DNA from: Candidatus Manganitrophus sp.
Lineage (GTDB): Bacteria > Nitrospirota > Nitrospiria > SBBL01 > Manganitrophaceae
Direction: 5' to 3'
NCBI GenBank assembly: GCA_028865235.1
Contig: CP114561.1
Location: forward strand, 2,500,001 to 2,564,000
Length of the DNA stretch: 64,000 nt
The position numbers and the translations under genes were made by a program. Each line of letters starts with the position of its first letter. Positions within the stretch are counted from its first letter, which is position 1. The notes beneath the pieces are model-generated. The model worked only from the letters and a program-made list of their open reading frames with translations. It was not told the DNA's origin and made no database searches. Of this stretch, positions 1-8,997 are shown piece by piece.

Positions 1-1
1 G

Positions 2-928
2 CCGACCTGGGTCGCGCCGGAAATGAACGAGCTCTATAAAAAATATCTCTCTCCCGATTGGGTCCATCATCATGACGAGCCGACCCTCTGGCAACGGGTG
101 ATGGATGTCCCGGACGATCTTCTCTGGGAGACCCGTCAGCAGCTGAAACGAAAGTTGCTCGGGTTTATCCGGGAGCGGGCGCGCACCTCTTGGACGGAAG
201 ATCGGGCCGATCCGATTCAACTTCTGGCGGCCGGCACCCTCCTCGATCCGGAGGCGTTGACCATCGGCTTTGCCAGACGATTCACCGCCTACAAACGGGC
301 GACGATGATCTTTCAGAATCTGGAGCGGCTCAAGAAAATCTTGGGAAACCGATGGCGGCCGGTTCAAATCGTCTTCGCCGGCAAGGCCCATCCGGCCGAT
401 GAGGTCGGCAAGCGCTACATCCAGCAGATCTACAATCTCGCCAAAGATTCGGGGCTGGCCGGGCATATCGCCTTCGTTGAGAACTACGACATGCACGTCG
501 CCCACTTTTTTATACAGGGGGTCGATATCTGGATGAATACTCCCCGGGCGCCGCTGGAGGCGAGCGGCACGAGCGGGATGAAGGCTTCCCTCAACGGTGT
601 CCCCCAGCTGAGTATCTTCGACGGGTGGTGGCCGGAGGGATACAACGGCTCGAATGGATGGACCTTTGGAGTGAAGCCGGGTCCCTCCCTTCAGAATCTT
701 TCTCCCGAGATGCAGGATACCTCCGATGCGGAGGGCCTCTACGCGATCCTGGAGAACGAGGTGATTCCCCTCTACTACCGGAGGGACGCGGACGGTGTCC
801 CGCGCGGTTGGATTCAAACGGTCAAAGAGGCGATTCGCACCGTGGCCCCTTTTTTCTGCGCCAGGCGGATGGTCAAAGAGTACGCCGATAAACTCTATGC
901 GCCGGCGGCAAGAGGGGCGAAAGAGTAA
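2..928 (+). CDS. glgP: Alpha-glucan (glycogen) phosphorylase, C-terminal part
   Basis: The reading frame is open from the window edge (reads PTWVAPEMNELY), so the gene starts upstream; the ATG at 23 is internal. The product cleaves alpha-1,4-glucans with phosphate to release glucose-1-phosphate in the cytoplasm. The diagnostic stretch EASGTSGMKASLNG followed by a DGWWPEGYNG segment is that of the short-type GT35 phosphorylases, and the lysine in GTSGMK is in the PLP-site region. About 308 residues of an expected 700-850 are seen. A NUDIX hydrolase follows 20 bases downstream on the same strand and may be co-transcribed. Family assignment is firm; the exact glucan substrate is not visible. Confidence 0.9.
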   Translation, partial: PTWVAPEMNELYKKYLSPDWVHHHDEPTLWQRVMDVPDDLLWETRQQLKRKLLGFIRERARTSWTEDRADPIQLLAAGTLLDPEALTIGFARRFTAYKRATMIFQNLERLKKILGNRWRPVQIVFAGKAHPADEVGKRYIQQIYNLAKDSGLAGHIAFVENYDMHVAHFFIQGVDIWMNTPRAPLEASGTSGMKASLNGVPQLSIFDGWWPEGYNGSNGWTFGVKPGPSLQNLSPEMQDTSDAEGLYAILENEVIPLYYRRDADGVPRGWIQTVKEAIRTVAPFFCARRMVKEYADKLYAPAARGAKE

Positions 929-948
929 GACCGAATTAATCCGGTGGG

Positions 949-1500
949 GTGTTCTTGGATCTGGAAGAAAAGTTAATTCGGAAAACGGTGGTTTATCAGG
1001 GAAAGTATATCCGGACCGAGGAACAGATTGTCCGGCTTCCCGATGGAACGGAGGCGCTTCGGGAGATTGTCTCCCCGCCGGACGCGGTCGGTATTCTTCC
1101 GATCGACTCGGAAGGGAATGTCTATCTGGTCCGGCAATATCGGCCGGCGATCGGCCAGGTCACATTGGAGATTCCCGCCGGGATCTTAGAAACGGGGGAG
1201 AGTTCGGCCGAAACGGCGCGGCGGGAGTGTGAAGAAGAGGTGGGGATGCGGCCGGAGCGGCTTGATTTCCTCTTCGGTTATTACCATTCGGTCGGGTTTT
1301 CAACCGGCAAGATCGAAGTCTTTCTCGGCCGCGATCTCCGTCCTAACCCCCATGCGCACACCGATCCCGGGGAGTTCATCGAGGTGGTGCTCCTTCCGTT
1401 CGAAGAGGTCTATCAGCAGGGGCTTTCAGGAAAGATCATCGACAGCAAGACGCTTTTGGCGCTTCTCTGGTATCGACAGATCGTTCTAAAAGCGGTTTAG
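949..1500 (+). CDS. NUDIX hydrolase, ADP-ribose pyrophosphatase type
   Basis: A 183-residue protein with a complete NUDIX box: G-x5-E-x7-REUxEEXGU is satisfied by GILETGE then RRECEEEVGM near residues 82-104. The upstream EIPAG and the overall length fit the ADP-ribose/NDP-sugar pyrophosphatase subfamily (NudF-like), which hydrolyses ADP-ribose to AMP and ribose-5-phosphate with Mg2+. The start is GTG at 949, preceded by a G-rich Shine-Dalgarno-like GGTGG; no ATG lies nearby in frame. It sits just after the glycogen phosphorylase and converges with the receiver gene at 1504. Sugar-nucleotide substrates are also possible. Confidence 0.85.
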   Translation: MFLDLEEKLIRKTVVYQGKYIRTEEQIVRLPDGTEALREIVSPPDAVGILPIDSEGNVYLVRQYRPAIGQVTLEIPAGILETGESSAETARRECEEEVGMRPERLDFLFGYYHSVGFSTGKIEVFLGRDLRPNPHAHTDPGEFIEVVLLPFEEVYQQGLSGKIIDSKTLLALLWYRQIVLKAV

Positions 1501-1503
1501 CAG

Positions 1504-1872
1504 TTAAACCGACTGAAAAAGCTGGTCGAGGACCGCTTTGAATTCCTTTATCGTGAACGGTTTGTGAAGATGGAGATTGCCGGTCTCCTGAATGAATTCC
1601 GTCGTCGACTGGTTCGCGATATCGCCCGTTAAGAAAATGATTCGCTTGGCCATCTCGGGAAAGTGGGTCTGAACCTTCTCATAGAATCCCTTCCCATCCA
1701 TAAATGGCATCTTCATATCAAGGAAGATGGCATCATATCCTTTTTCCTTTAATTTCCCTGCGGCTTCCCGGCAATCGATCGCCTGATCGACGTGATAACC
1801 GATCTTGGAAAGAAGATGTGATACAAGGTCAAGGAGGAGTTGTTCGTCGTCGACGACGAGAATTCGCTTCAT
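1504..1872 (-). CDS. Stand-alone CheY-like receiver domain
   Basis: A 122-residue single receiver domain with the acidic pair in LVVDDEQ (residues 5-11), the phospho-acceptor aspartate in FLDMKMP (about residue 51), the T of FLTGD and the conserved lysine of LHKPF. No output domain is present. Its ATG overlaps by one base the stop of the HTH-only gene at 1872-2111, so the two are translationally coupled. Together the pair is equivalent to a NarL-type regulator whose DNA-binding and receiver parts are encoded separately and in reversed order. The partner kinase is not obvious; the large kinase at 2958-8787 is the nearest candidate. Confidence 0.85.
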   Translation of the reverse strand: MKRILVVDDEQLLLDLVSHLLSKIGYHVDQAIDCREAAGKLKEKGYDAIFLDMKMPFMDGKGFYEKVQTHFPEMAKRIIFLTGDIANQSTTEFIQETGNLHLHKPFTIKEFKAVLDQLFQSV

Positions 1873-2111
1873 CAGCGGATCGATTCCTCAAAAGCCTCTT
1901 GATCGATTTTAACCAATCCTTTTTGAATGGCATACCGGATCAACTGGGCCACGTTTCGGAGGGCAAGTTTATTCATGATGTTGGCCCGGTGGGTTTCTAC
2001 CGTCTTAACCCGGATCCCGAGTTTTTCCGCGACCTCTCGATTCTTGAATCCTTCTGCAACCAAACGGATCACTTCTTGTTCTCGCTTGGTCAACGCCCTT
2101 GCTTCCGGCAT
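1872..2111 (-). CDS. LuxR/NarL-type HTH-only DNA-binding protein
   Basis: A 79-residue protein that is almost entirely a GerE/LuxR helix-turn-helix: LTKREQEVIRLVAEG, then AEKLGIRVKTVETHRANI, then KLALRNVAQLIRYAIQKGLV. This matches the C-terminal DNA-binding domain of NarL/FixJ regulators, but no receiver precedes it. The following gene, overlapping by one base, encodes a receiver alone. The stand-alone HTH is probably a dimeric transcription regulator, with activity either constitutive or governed by contact with the separate receiver (inference). The start ATG has a good purine-rich ribosome site (GAGGGATGAGAG) just upstream. Confidence 0.85.
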   Translation of the reverse strand: MPEARALTKREQEVIRLVAEGFKNREVAEKLGIRVKTVETHRANIMNKLALRNVAQLIRYAIQKGLVKIDQEAFEESIR

Positions 2112-2328
2112 CTCTCATCCCTCCTGGTTGATTTGTTGATTTATTGACAATGGGCGGTGTCCGACCCTCGGACAATACCCCCATTGATATAGCTAGTCAG
2201 AAATATAGAAGGGAAGGCTTGAAATGAGTATCAGATTCGGTCTGTTTATTTTGTGGGACGCCGACTGGTATGTTCGTAGGTGTTTGTCCTACAAAGTCTA
2301 CAGGAGTTGAGGACTAGGGAGGTCAGCA

Positions 2329-2961
2329 CTATTCAACGAGCTTTTGTTGGATGGCGTAGTGGGTCATCTCCGCATTGTTTTTCATCTTCATCTTCTCAAG
2401 AATGCGGGTTCGATACGTGCTGATGGTCTTTACGCTGAGTGAGAGCTCCTCGCCGATTTCTTTGACCGTTTTTCCGGAGGCGATGAGGCGGAGCACTTGA
2501 AATTCACGGTCGGAGAGCGCTTCGTGAAGCGGCCGCTCGGAAATGGACTCCAGGTTGAAGGCAAGCCGCTCCGCCAGATGCGGGCTGATATATTTCCCCC
2601 CCCGGGCGACTTTCCGGATCGCCTCGACGAGGTGATCCGGGGCGCTCTCCTTCGTCAAATAGCCGGACGCCCCCGCCCGGAGCACGCGGACGGCGTATTG
2701 ATCTTCCGGGTGAATGGTCAGCATGAGAACGGGGAGCTTCGGCCGCTCGCTCTTTAGCTGCTTCAAGATGTCGAGGCCTCCGCGGCCCGGCATCGAAATA
2801 TCCAGGACGATTACGTCCCACTGATCGCTCCTCATTTTTTCGAGCAGCTCTTGACCGTTGTGCGCTTCCCCGGCAACGACCATGTCGGCGGTTTCCGTTA
2901 GGATCTGCTTCAACCCTCTTCGGACGATCGCGTGGTCGTCCGCGATGAGAATTTTAATCAT
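2329..2961 (-). CDS. NarL/FixJ-family response regulator
   Basis: A 210-residue two-domain regulator: receiver (IADDHAIVRRG at the N-terminus, phospho-acceptor aspartate in VLDISMPGRGG about residue 54, conserved lysine in LTKES) followed by a LuxR HTH (LSDREFQVLRLIASGKTVKEIGEELSLS region, residues 145-205). Its ATG overlaps the stop of the kinase at 2958-5870 by four bases (ATGA). The kinase with its HisKA_3 domain and this regulator therefore form one operon and a cognate two-component pair. Target genes are unknown. Confidence 0.92.
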   Translation of the reverse strand: MIKILIADDHAIVRRGLKQILTETADMVVAGEAHNGQELLEKMRSDQWDVIVLDISMPGRGGLDILKQLKSERPKLPVLMLTIHPEDQYAVRVLRAGASGYLTKESAPDHLVEAIRKVARGGKYISPHLAERLAFNLESISERPLHEALSDREFQVLRLIASGKTVKEIGEELSLSVKTISTYRTRILEKMKMKNNAEMTHYAIQQKLVE

Positions 2962-5870
2962 GCTTTCATTCCGGCGTCGGTCGGTTGATGAAGCGGAATC
3001 TGGACGGTAATGATGGTTCCTTTTCCGGGAACGCCGTTGATCTGGACCGTCCCTCCCCAGAGGAGGGCCCTTTCACGTATTCCCAAGAGTCCAAGTGACT
3101 TTGAATTCGTAATCTGGCTTTGCGTGATCCCTCTTCCGTTGTCTTTGACCTCCAAAATCAGGTTCTCCTCGGTTTTTTCCAGAAGGATCACGACTTCATC
3201 GGCGTTGGCATGGCGGACGATGTTGGTGAGCGTCTCCTGAAAGATTCGAAAAACCGCGGTCGACCGATCGGGATCGAGCAGAATTTCCTCCGGACGAACG
3301 GTAAAGTGGCAGCGCATCCCCGTTCGACTTTGGAATTCCTGAACCTGCCATTCAATGGCGGCGGTGAGCCCGAGGTCATCCAAAACGCCCGGCCTCAATT
3401 CCGTCGAAATCTTCCGGAGGGTCTGGACGGTGGTATCGACCAGCTTCGCCATCGATTTCGTCCGGTCTCGCAGCAACGTCTCTTTTTTCGGAAGCCGTTT
3501 TTTCAGCCATGATAGTTCCATTTTCAAAATTGTCAATAGCTGCCCCAATTCGTCGTGAATTTCCCTTGAGATGCGGGTCCGCTCCTCTTCCACCATGGAG
3601 TGAAGCCGGCTTGAGAGATTGCGCAACTGCTCTTGGGATCGTCTCAATTCCTTCTCGACACTCTTCTGCTGATTTTCCAGGGCGATCTCCCTTTCCCGCC
3701 GCCGGTAATTATCATACAGAATCCCTGTCGCATGGGAGAGGATTTCAAGTCCCGCTTGCTCCGTTCCGCTGTATCCTTTGGGGCAATTCGCAATGCCGAT
3801 CATTCCCACCACCTTGTTTTCCCGGATGATCGGAACACCGAGGAAATTGCGCATGGAGGGATGTCCGGGCGGAATTCCCCCCGATCGGGGATCAGTGGCG
3901 GCGTCATTGGAGAGGACGACCTTTCCGTTTTGGATCACCTTTCCGAACAGATTATCGAACTGGTATAACTCAAGATATTCCTGTTCTCCATCCATCCGGA
4001 GAGCCTCCGTGTAGAACGGACGACTCTTGATCGGTCCCACATCAATCCCCTCGATGGCGAGAATCCGGAAGGCCGGCCCCTCAACGACCACGCCGATAAA
4101 GCCGTATTCGCTTCCTGTTTGATGGAGGGCCGACCGGAGGAGAAGGGAGCTGGTCTCGCCCCAATCCCGATTATCGAGGTAGGCGGTCATCGCATCGGTG
4201 ACCGCCGCCAGCTGTTCGGTCTTGATTCGGAGCGCTTCCTCCGCGTGATTTCTCTCGGTGATGTCCATCATCGCCCCGATCATCCGGACCGGCGTCCCCG
4301 CCGCGTCCCGAACGATATAGCCGCGGTCGAGAACGGTCGCATAACTTCCATCGCCTCGCCGGAAACGATACTCTCCCGACCAGAGTTGATCGCCACCGGC
4401 GATTGCATTGTGAATCCCCGAGAGGACCCGCTCTTTGTCTTCCGGATGGAGCCGACTTGTCCAAGACTCGATCCCCGGCTCGATCTCCTCCGGCCTGTAG
4501 CCGAAGAGGGTTTGAAGGTTCTCATTCCACCAAAGCGTGTTCGTGATCAGATCCCAATCCCAGACAGCGTCGTTGGTGGCGCGTGTGGCGAGATGAAAAC
4601 GCTCTTCGCTCTTCCGGAGCGCCTCCTCCGTTTTTTTGCGATCCGAAATATCGGCCACGACGGCGACAATACCGGTCATCATCGGCTCCGAGCCGGGGAG
4701 GGGAGCGACGGAGATGCTGATGTCGACCGACGATCCGTCTTTTCGGGAATGGCACGTCTCCAATCCGGTAAACCCTTTCCCTTCGCAGACCAGTTTTTGA
4801 AAAAGATCCAGTTCTTCCTCTTGATCCACGGGGAGGATCGGGAATCGCTGATTGAAAATCTCATGCTCTCTCCAGCCGAAGAGCCGCTCCGCCGCCGGGT
4901 TCCACATCTTCACCTTTCCTTCCGAGTCGAGGGCGAAGATCGCCAAGGGAGAGGCATGAATCAAAGCGCGAAGTGTCTCATTCGTTTCACGCAAGGCCTC
5001 TTGGGCTTGGCGGCGCTCGGTAATATCTTCGGCCACCCCGGCCACGCGGTAGACCTTTCCCGATCCGTCTTTGATCGGAAAGCCCCGATCCCGAATCCAG
5101 CGAACGGAGCCGTCGGTCCGAATGATACGATATTCGGTGTCGGTCGGTTCTCCCCGGCCTTGTTGCTCCATGGCGTCGAGAACCCGGACCCGGTCTTCGG
5201 GATAAACCGCATCCAGAAATGATTTCGGCTGATCATAAAGGCTCTGACAGGAGCGTCCCCAGATCTGCTCGTAGGCGGGACTGATGTAAAGTATTCGAAA
5301 AGGGGGGAATTCCACGATCCAGAAGATCTCATGGATGTTCTCCGCCAGCTGTCGAAACCGGCGCTCTGAATCTTGCAACTCCCGTTCGGTTTTTCTCGAT
5401 TCCGTGACATCCTCGGCCAGAACCAGCCGGGCCTCCTTTCCCCGAAAGAGGATCAGATTCCAGGTGATCTCGGCCTCAATGAGGCTTCCATCTTTTTTTC
5501 GATGCGTCCAGACCCCGCCCATAACCGGGTCCGAAGATGTTTCCCGATGCGCAGCCTCTTGGAGATAGCCGAGCAAGAGCGGAACTTCTTCCGGCGGGCG
5601 GATGTCCCAAATCGTCATCCGAAGGAACGCTTCTCTCGAATAACCATAATGACGGATCGCCGCTTCGTTGACCGCTAAGAAAGTATGCGTTGAAGGGTCG
5701 ACGACCCACATCGGGTGGGGATTTCGATCAAACAGGAGCCGGTACTGTTCCTCGCTTTGTCGGAGCGCTTCTTCCGCGCGGAGGCGCTCGGTCACATCGT
5801 TGGCCAGGACAAGTTTGGCCTTCCTTCCGGAGAAGGAGATCAGATCCGATGTGATCTCCACGTCGATCAC
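2958..5870 (-). CDS. Multi-PAS sensor histidine kinase, C-terminal part (frame-broken from 5728-8787)
   Basis: This is the 3-prime portion of one large NarX-type kinase; the ATG at 5870 is internal, since the upstream frame continues the same PAS domain. Order seen in this part: the end of PAS5, then four PAS/PAC units (near residues 40, 165, 290, 420, each opened by an LRxSEE or LRETN linker), a GAF domain (about 565-720, SEYGFIGVVV), a HisKA_3 dimerisation segment with the phospho-histidine in ISREIHDELGQ (about 780) and a HATPase with DNGRG and GLLGIRERA. It overlaps the NarL regulator by ATGA. Removing one base from the six-C run at 5900-5905 joins it to the N-terminal part as a protein of about 1942 residues. 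Confidence 0.88.
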   Translation of the reverse strand: MIDVEITSDLISFSGRKAKLVLANDVTERLRAEEALRQSEEQYRLLFDRNPHPMWVVDPSTHTFLAVNEAAIRHYGYSREAFLRMTIWDIRPPEEVPLLLGYLQEAAHRETSSDPVMGGVWTHRKKDGSLIEAEITWNLILFRGKEARLVLAEDVTESRKTERELQDSERRFRQLAENIHEIFWIVEFPPFRILYISPAYEQIWGRSCQSLYDQPKSFLDAVYPEDRVRVLDAMEQQGRGEPTDTEYRIIRTDGSVRWIRDRGFPIKDGSGKVYRVAGVAEDITERRQAQEALRETNETLRALIHASPLAIFALDSEGKVKMWNPAAERLFGWREHEIFNQRFPILPVDQEEELDLFQKLVCEGKGFTGLETCHSRKDGSSVDISISVAPLPGSEPMMTGIVAVVADISDRKKTEEALRKSEERFHLATRATNDAVWDWDLITNTLWWNENLQTLFGYRPEEIEPGIESWTSRLHPEDKERVLSGIHNAIAGGDQLWSGEYRFRRGDGSYATVLDRGYIVRDAAGTPVRMIGAMMDITERNHAEEALRIKTEQLAAVTDAMTAYLDNRDWGETSSLLLRSALHQTGSEYGFIGVVVEGPAFRILAIEGIDVGPIKSRPFYTEALRMDGEQEYLELYQFDNLFGKVIQNGKVVLSNDAATDPRSGGIPPGHPSMRNFLGVPIIRENKVVGMIGIANCPKGYSGTEQAGLEILSHATGILYDNYRRREREIALENQQKSVEKELRRSQEQLRNLSSRLHSMVEEERTRISREIHDELGQLLTILKMELSWLKKRLPKKETLLRDRTKSMAKLVDTTVQTLRKISTELRPGVLDDLGLTAAIEWQVQEFQSRTGMRCHFTVRPEEILLDPDRSTAVFRIFQETLTNIVRHANADEVVILLEKTEENLILEVKDNGRGITQSQITNSKSLGLLGIRERALLWGGTVQINGVPGKGTIITVQIPLHQPTDAGMKA

Positions 5871-8787
5871 CGTCCCGTCTTTTTTCTGTTTCGCCAGATC
5901 CCCCCGGGCCGACCCGGACGCTGATCTGCGGAAGACTCTTGAGGAGAAGAGGTATATCTTCGGGGGGGCAGAGATCTGTGATCGTCATCGAGAGAAACTC
6001 CTCCCGATGATAGCCGTAGCGGGACACGGTCGCTTCGTTGACCGCCAGAAAAGCGAGCGTCTCCAGATCGAACACCCACATCGGGTACGGATTGTTTTCG
6101 AACAAAAGCCGATATTTTTCTTCGCTTTCCCGCAGCCGTTCGTCGGCCCGTTTGCGGTCGGTGATATCGACGACAAAACCGACCGTCTTCTCCAGGGAGC
6201 CTTCAAGGAAGGCGGCGCCGATCATCACAGGCACCCTGCTTCCGTCTTTGCGGATAAATTCTTTCTCAAAAGGAGCGCAGACCCCGGTGGCCGCCATCTC
6301 ATCGAGGCCTTTCATGTCCAGAGGGTGATATTCGGAGGGGGTCATCTCTTTCCAGCTGATTTCCCCCGAACGAAGCTCCTCGCGGGTATATCCGACCATT
6401 TGAAGAAAAGCGTCATTGGCCTCCGTGATATTTCCGTGGACATCCGAGAAGACAATGCCGATCATGTTGGAATCAATGACACGCCGGAAGCGATTTTCAC
6501 TATTCCGCAGCGCTTCCTCCGCCCGTTTCTGCACCGTCATGTCGGCCAGAATGCCGACGATCCCTCGGATATGACCTTGCCCGTCCCGCAACGGTGCGGT
6601 GGATAAGCTGACATCGACCCGGGAGCCGTTCTTTCTTTGGCGGTTGACTTCGAGATTGGAAAAAACTTTCCCTTGCAGAAGCGCCTTCACCAATCCTTTA
6701 AACTCATTCTCTTTCTCTTTGGGGACGATGGGATTGAATCGGCCGATGACCTCTTCCGGACTCCATCCGAAAATCTGTTGGGCGGCGGGGTTCCAGCTCT
6801 TGACCGTTCCATCCAGATCGAGGGTGATAATGGCCAGGGGAGAGGCCTCAATGAGGGCTTGGAGCGTGTGGTTGGTCTCGCGCAGCGCTTCCTCCGCCGC
6901 TTTCCGCTCGGTGATATCCTGCGCCGTTCCGACCATCCGGACGGCCTTGCCGGTTTTGTCGGGAAGGACCTCGCCTTCTGCGTGGATTGTCCGGATCGAT
7001 CCGTCGGCTCGGATGATCCGATAGTCGAAACCAAAGGGTTGCAGATCGCGTGTCGCCTTAGAGATCATTTCACTCACCCGCTCTCCATCCTCGGGATGGT
7101 TGTACCCGTGAACAAAACCGTAGGTTAACTCCACCGATTGCGGGGCAAGCCCGTAAATGCGGTAGAGTTCATCGGACCAGGAGATCGAACCTTTCGCCAA
7201 ATCCAAATTCCAACTGCCGAGGTGGACGATCTCCTGTGCCTTCGCAAGTTGCGCCTCGTTTTGCCGCAACCTCTCGACCGCCTCCTTTCGATCGGTGATA
7301 TCATCGGCAACGGCAACAAAATACTTCGGTTTTCCCGAGGGGTCGTGGATCTGGGAGACGGTCAAATTGACCCAAATGATCCGTCCGTCACTGCGGATAT
7401 AGCGTTTTTCAAATTGATGTTTATTGAGCTTACCCGCCGCCAAGTTGTCCTTGAGCGTCACGCTTGTCGCCAGGTCGTCCGGGTGGGTAATCTCTTGAAA
7501 GGTGCGTGCCTGCAACTCTTCCCGAGTATAGCCGAGGAGTTCCGCATAGCCCTGATTCACCTGGATGAAACGTCCTGTGAGATCGACCACTCCGATTCCG
7601 GAAGGGGCCCGGTCGAAAATGGCACGGAATCTTTCCTCGCTTTCCCGAAGATCGGCGGTCATCGTTTCCGCAAGATCGACGGCGCGCCGGCGCGCGGTCG
7701 TCGTCGACCAGGTAATGTACGAGAGCAACAGGGAGAAGGTCGCCCCGCCGAAAAGAATAAGGAAAGGAAGGGTTTCTTCTATTTCCGATAAGAAGGAGGC
7801 ATGGGTGGAAAAGTAGATGTGCCAATGGCGACCTGCGATATCCAAAGAGGCGATTTGTGTGTATCGGGGGGGATTGTTGGTGTTGGCGCTCAGAATGTCA
7901 TTGCTGTCGTAAAGCAGTCTCTCTTTCGTTAGGAGGGGAAGGGGATTGGTTGTCTTCTCCATTCCACCGTCGAAAATGTCAAATTGAAAGTCGAGCATGG
8001 AATTGCCGCCGAGGACCTCCTGCATGAGATCCTTCATGGTGAACGCGGAGGCGACGAATCCGATCAGGGCGCGGCGTTTCTCCTCAACTGTGGTCTGAGG
8101 CAGCCCGTTGCGGTAGACCGGGACCCGAATGGAAAATCCGACCTCCTCGGTCCCGACCAGGATAATCCGTCCGGTCGCGACGGGATGACCGGTATCGCGC
8201 GCTTGTTCGAGGGCTTGCCGTCGGACCGGCTCGCTTCCGATATCGAAGCCGAACTGTACCGGAATGGGTGAGAACGGCTCTGTAAATTCAACGGGGAAGT
8301 ACTCGGGGCGATCTCCTTCGGGATGAATCGAAAAATCGGGATAACCTTTTGGATCGATGCTCGTATCGTTTCTTACGTGTCTTTCGAATTCAGCCCGTTC
8401 TGATTTAGGCACGTATCTGACAAAGATCAGATCGTAAATGCCGGGATAACGTTTTTGTAACTGGAGCGATTCGATATATCTTCTCCAGTCGGCCCGGGTG
8501 ATGTTTTGGTTCACCGCAAAGAGACCACGCATGGACAGGAGGATATCTGTATACGTCTGAATGCGTCCTTCGATCGCCCTGGATGCCATTGCGACGCGTC
8601 TGTCAAAACGAGTATGTGCTTTATTCTCAATGTTTTGTTGAGTAAAGTGCCAGGCGATCCCGGTGAGGGTCAGGGTTACTGAGAGGACAATGACGGCCGA
8701 AGGGGCTAGGAAAAGAGAATGGATGAATTTCTGCAGAGGGTGAATGGATGCTCCTGGTGTCCTCTTCTGAAGAGGGGCTGCCTTCAA
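5728..8787 (-). CDS. CHASE and multi-PAS sensor histidine kinase, N-terminal part
   Basis: N-terminal part of the giant kinase. Residues about 27-48 are a membrane segment, followed by an extracytoplasmic CHASE domain (about 65-335; MRGLFAVNQNITRADW and IYDLIFVRYVPKSER are typical), a second membrane segment about 338-360, then PAS1 to PAS4 and the start of PAS5 (RESEEKYRLLFENNPYPMW). CHASE domains bind small extracellular ligands. After residue about 960 the frame turns into an arginine-rich nonsense tail, and the PAS5 continuation is found in the frame of 2958-5870. One excess base in the C run at 5900-5905 explains the break. Whether it is an error or a true lesion cannot be told here, but the conservation of both halves favours error. 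Confidence 0.88.
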   Translation of the reverse strand: MKAAPLQKRTPGASIHPLQKFIHSLFLAPSAVIVLSVTLTLTGIAWHFTQQNIENKAHTRFDRRVAMASRAIEGRIQTYTDILLSMRGLFAVNQNITRADWRRYIESLQLQKRYPGIYDLIFVRYVPKSERAEFERHVRNDTSIDPKGYPDFSIHPEGDRPEYFPVEFTEPFSPIPVQFGFDIGSEPVRRQALEQARDTGHPVATGRIILVGTEEVGFSIRVPVYRNGLPQTTVEEKRRALIGFVASAFTMKDLMQEVLGGNSMLDFQFDIFDGGMEKTTNPLPLLTKERLLYDSNDILSANTNNPPRYTQIASLDIAGRHWHIYFSTHASFLSEIEETLPFLILFGGATFSLLLSYITWSTTTARRRAVDLAETMTADLRESEERFRAIFDRAPSGIGVVDLTGRFIQVNQGYAELLGYTREELQARTFQEITHPDDLATSVTLKDNLAAGKLNKHQFEKRYIRSDGRIIWVNLTVSQIHDPSGKPKYFVAVADDITDRKEAVERLRQNEAQLAKAQEIVHLGSWNLDLAKGSISWSDELYRIYGLAPQSVELTYGFVHGYNHPEDGERVSEMISKATRDLQPFGFDYRIIRADGSIRTIHAEGEVLPDKTGKAVRMVGTAQDITERKAAEEALRETNHTLQALIEASPLAIITLDLDGTVKSWNPAAQQIFGWSPEEVIGRFNPIVPKEKENEFKGLVKALLQGKVFSNLEVNRQRKNGSRVDVSLSTAPLRDGQGHIRGIVGILADMTVQKRAEEALRNSENRFRRVIDSNMIGIVFSDVHGNITEANDAFLQMVGYTREELRSGEISWKEMTPSEYHPLDMKGLDEMAATGVCAPFEKEFIRKDGSRVPVMIGAAFLEGSLEKTVGFVVDITDRKRADERLRESEEKYRLLFENNPYPMWVFDLETLAFLAVNEATVSRYGYHREEFLSMTITDLCPPEDIPLLLKSLPQISVRVGPGGSGETEKRRDGDRRGDHIGSDLLLRKEGQTCPGQRCDRAPPRGRSAPTKRGTVPAPV

Positions 8788-8837
8788 GAGCGTGTGTACT
8801 CCTTATGGTCAGAGATTTCCGATTTTGATGGTTTTAG

Positions 8838-8858
8838 AGCCGCCTTGCCAAGGCGGCT
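8838..8858. repeat. Perfect 9-bp hairpin (AGCCGCCTT / AAGGCGGCT)
   Basis: A 9-base stem with a 3-base loop lies in the 210-base gap between the kinase start (8787) and the DnaJ-like gene end (8998). There is no T-run after it on either strand, so it is not a convincing terminator; it lies upstream of the kinase start. It may be an intergenic palindrome or a regulatory hairpin in the kinase leader. Nothing else is recognisable in the gap. Confidence 0.4.
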
Positions 8859-8997
8859 GGGTGCTCTATCGTACCATCCTGAGCGGTAAAATCAAGTACA
8901 TTTTGGTCAGTGTTCGGAGAGATATGGGAAACGGCTGAGGGGAGAGACGGGAAGGGGAGGATCCGCCTCCGAAGACGCTGTTTCGTCGATGCGCTCC

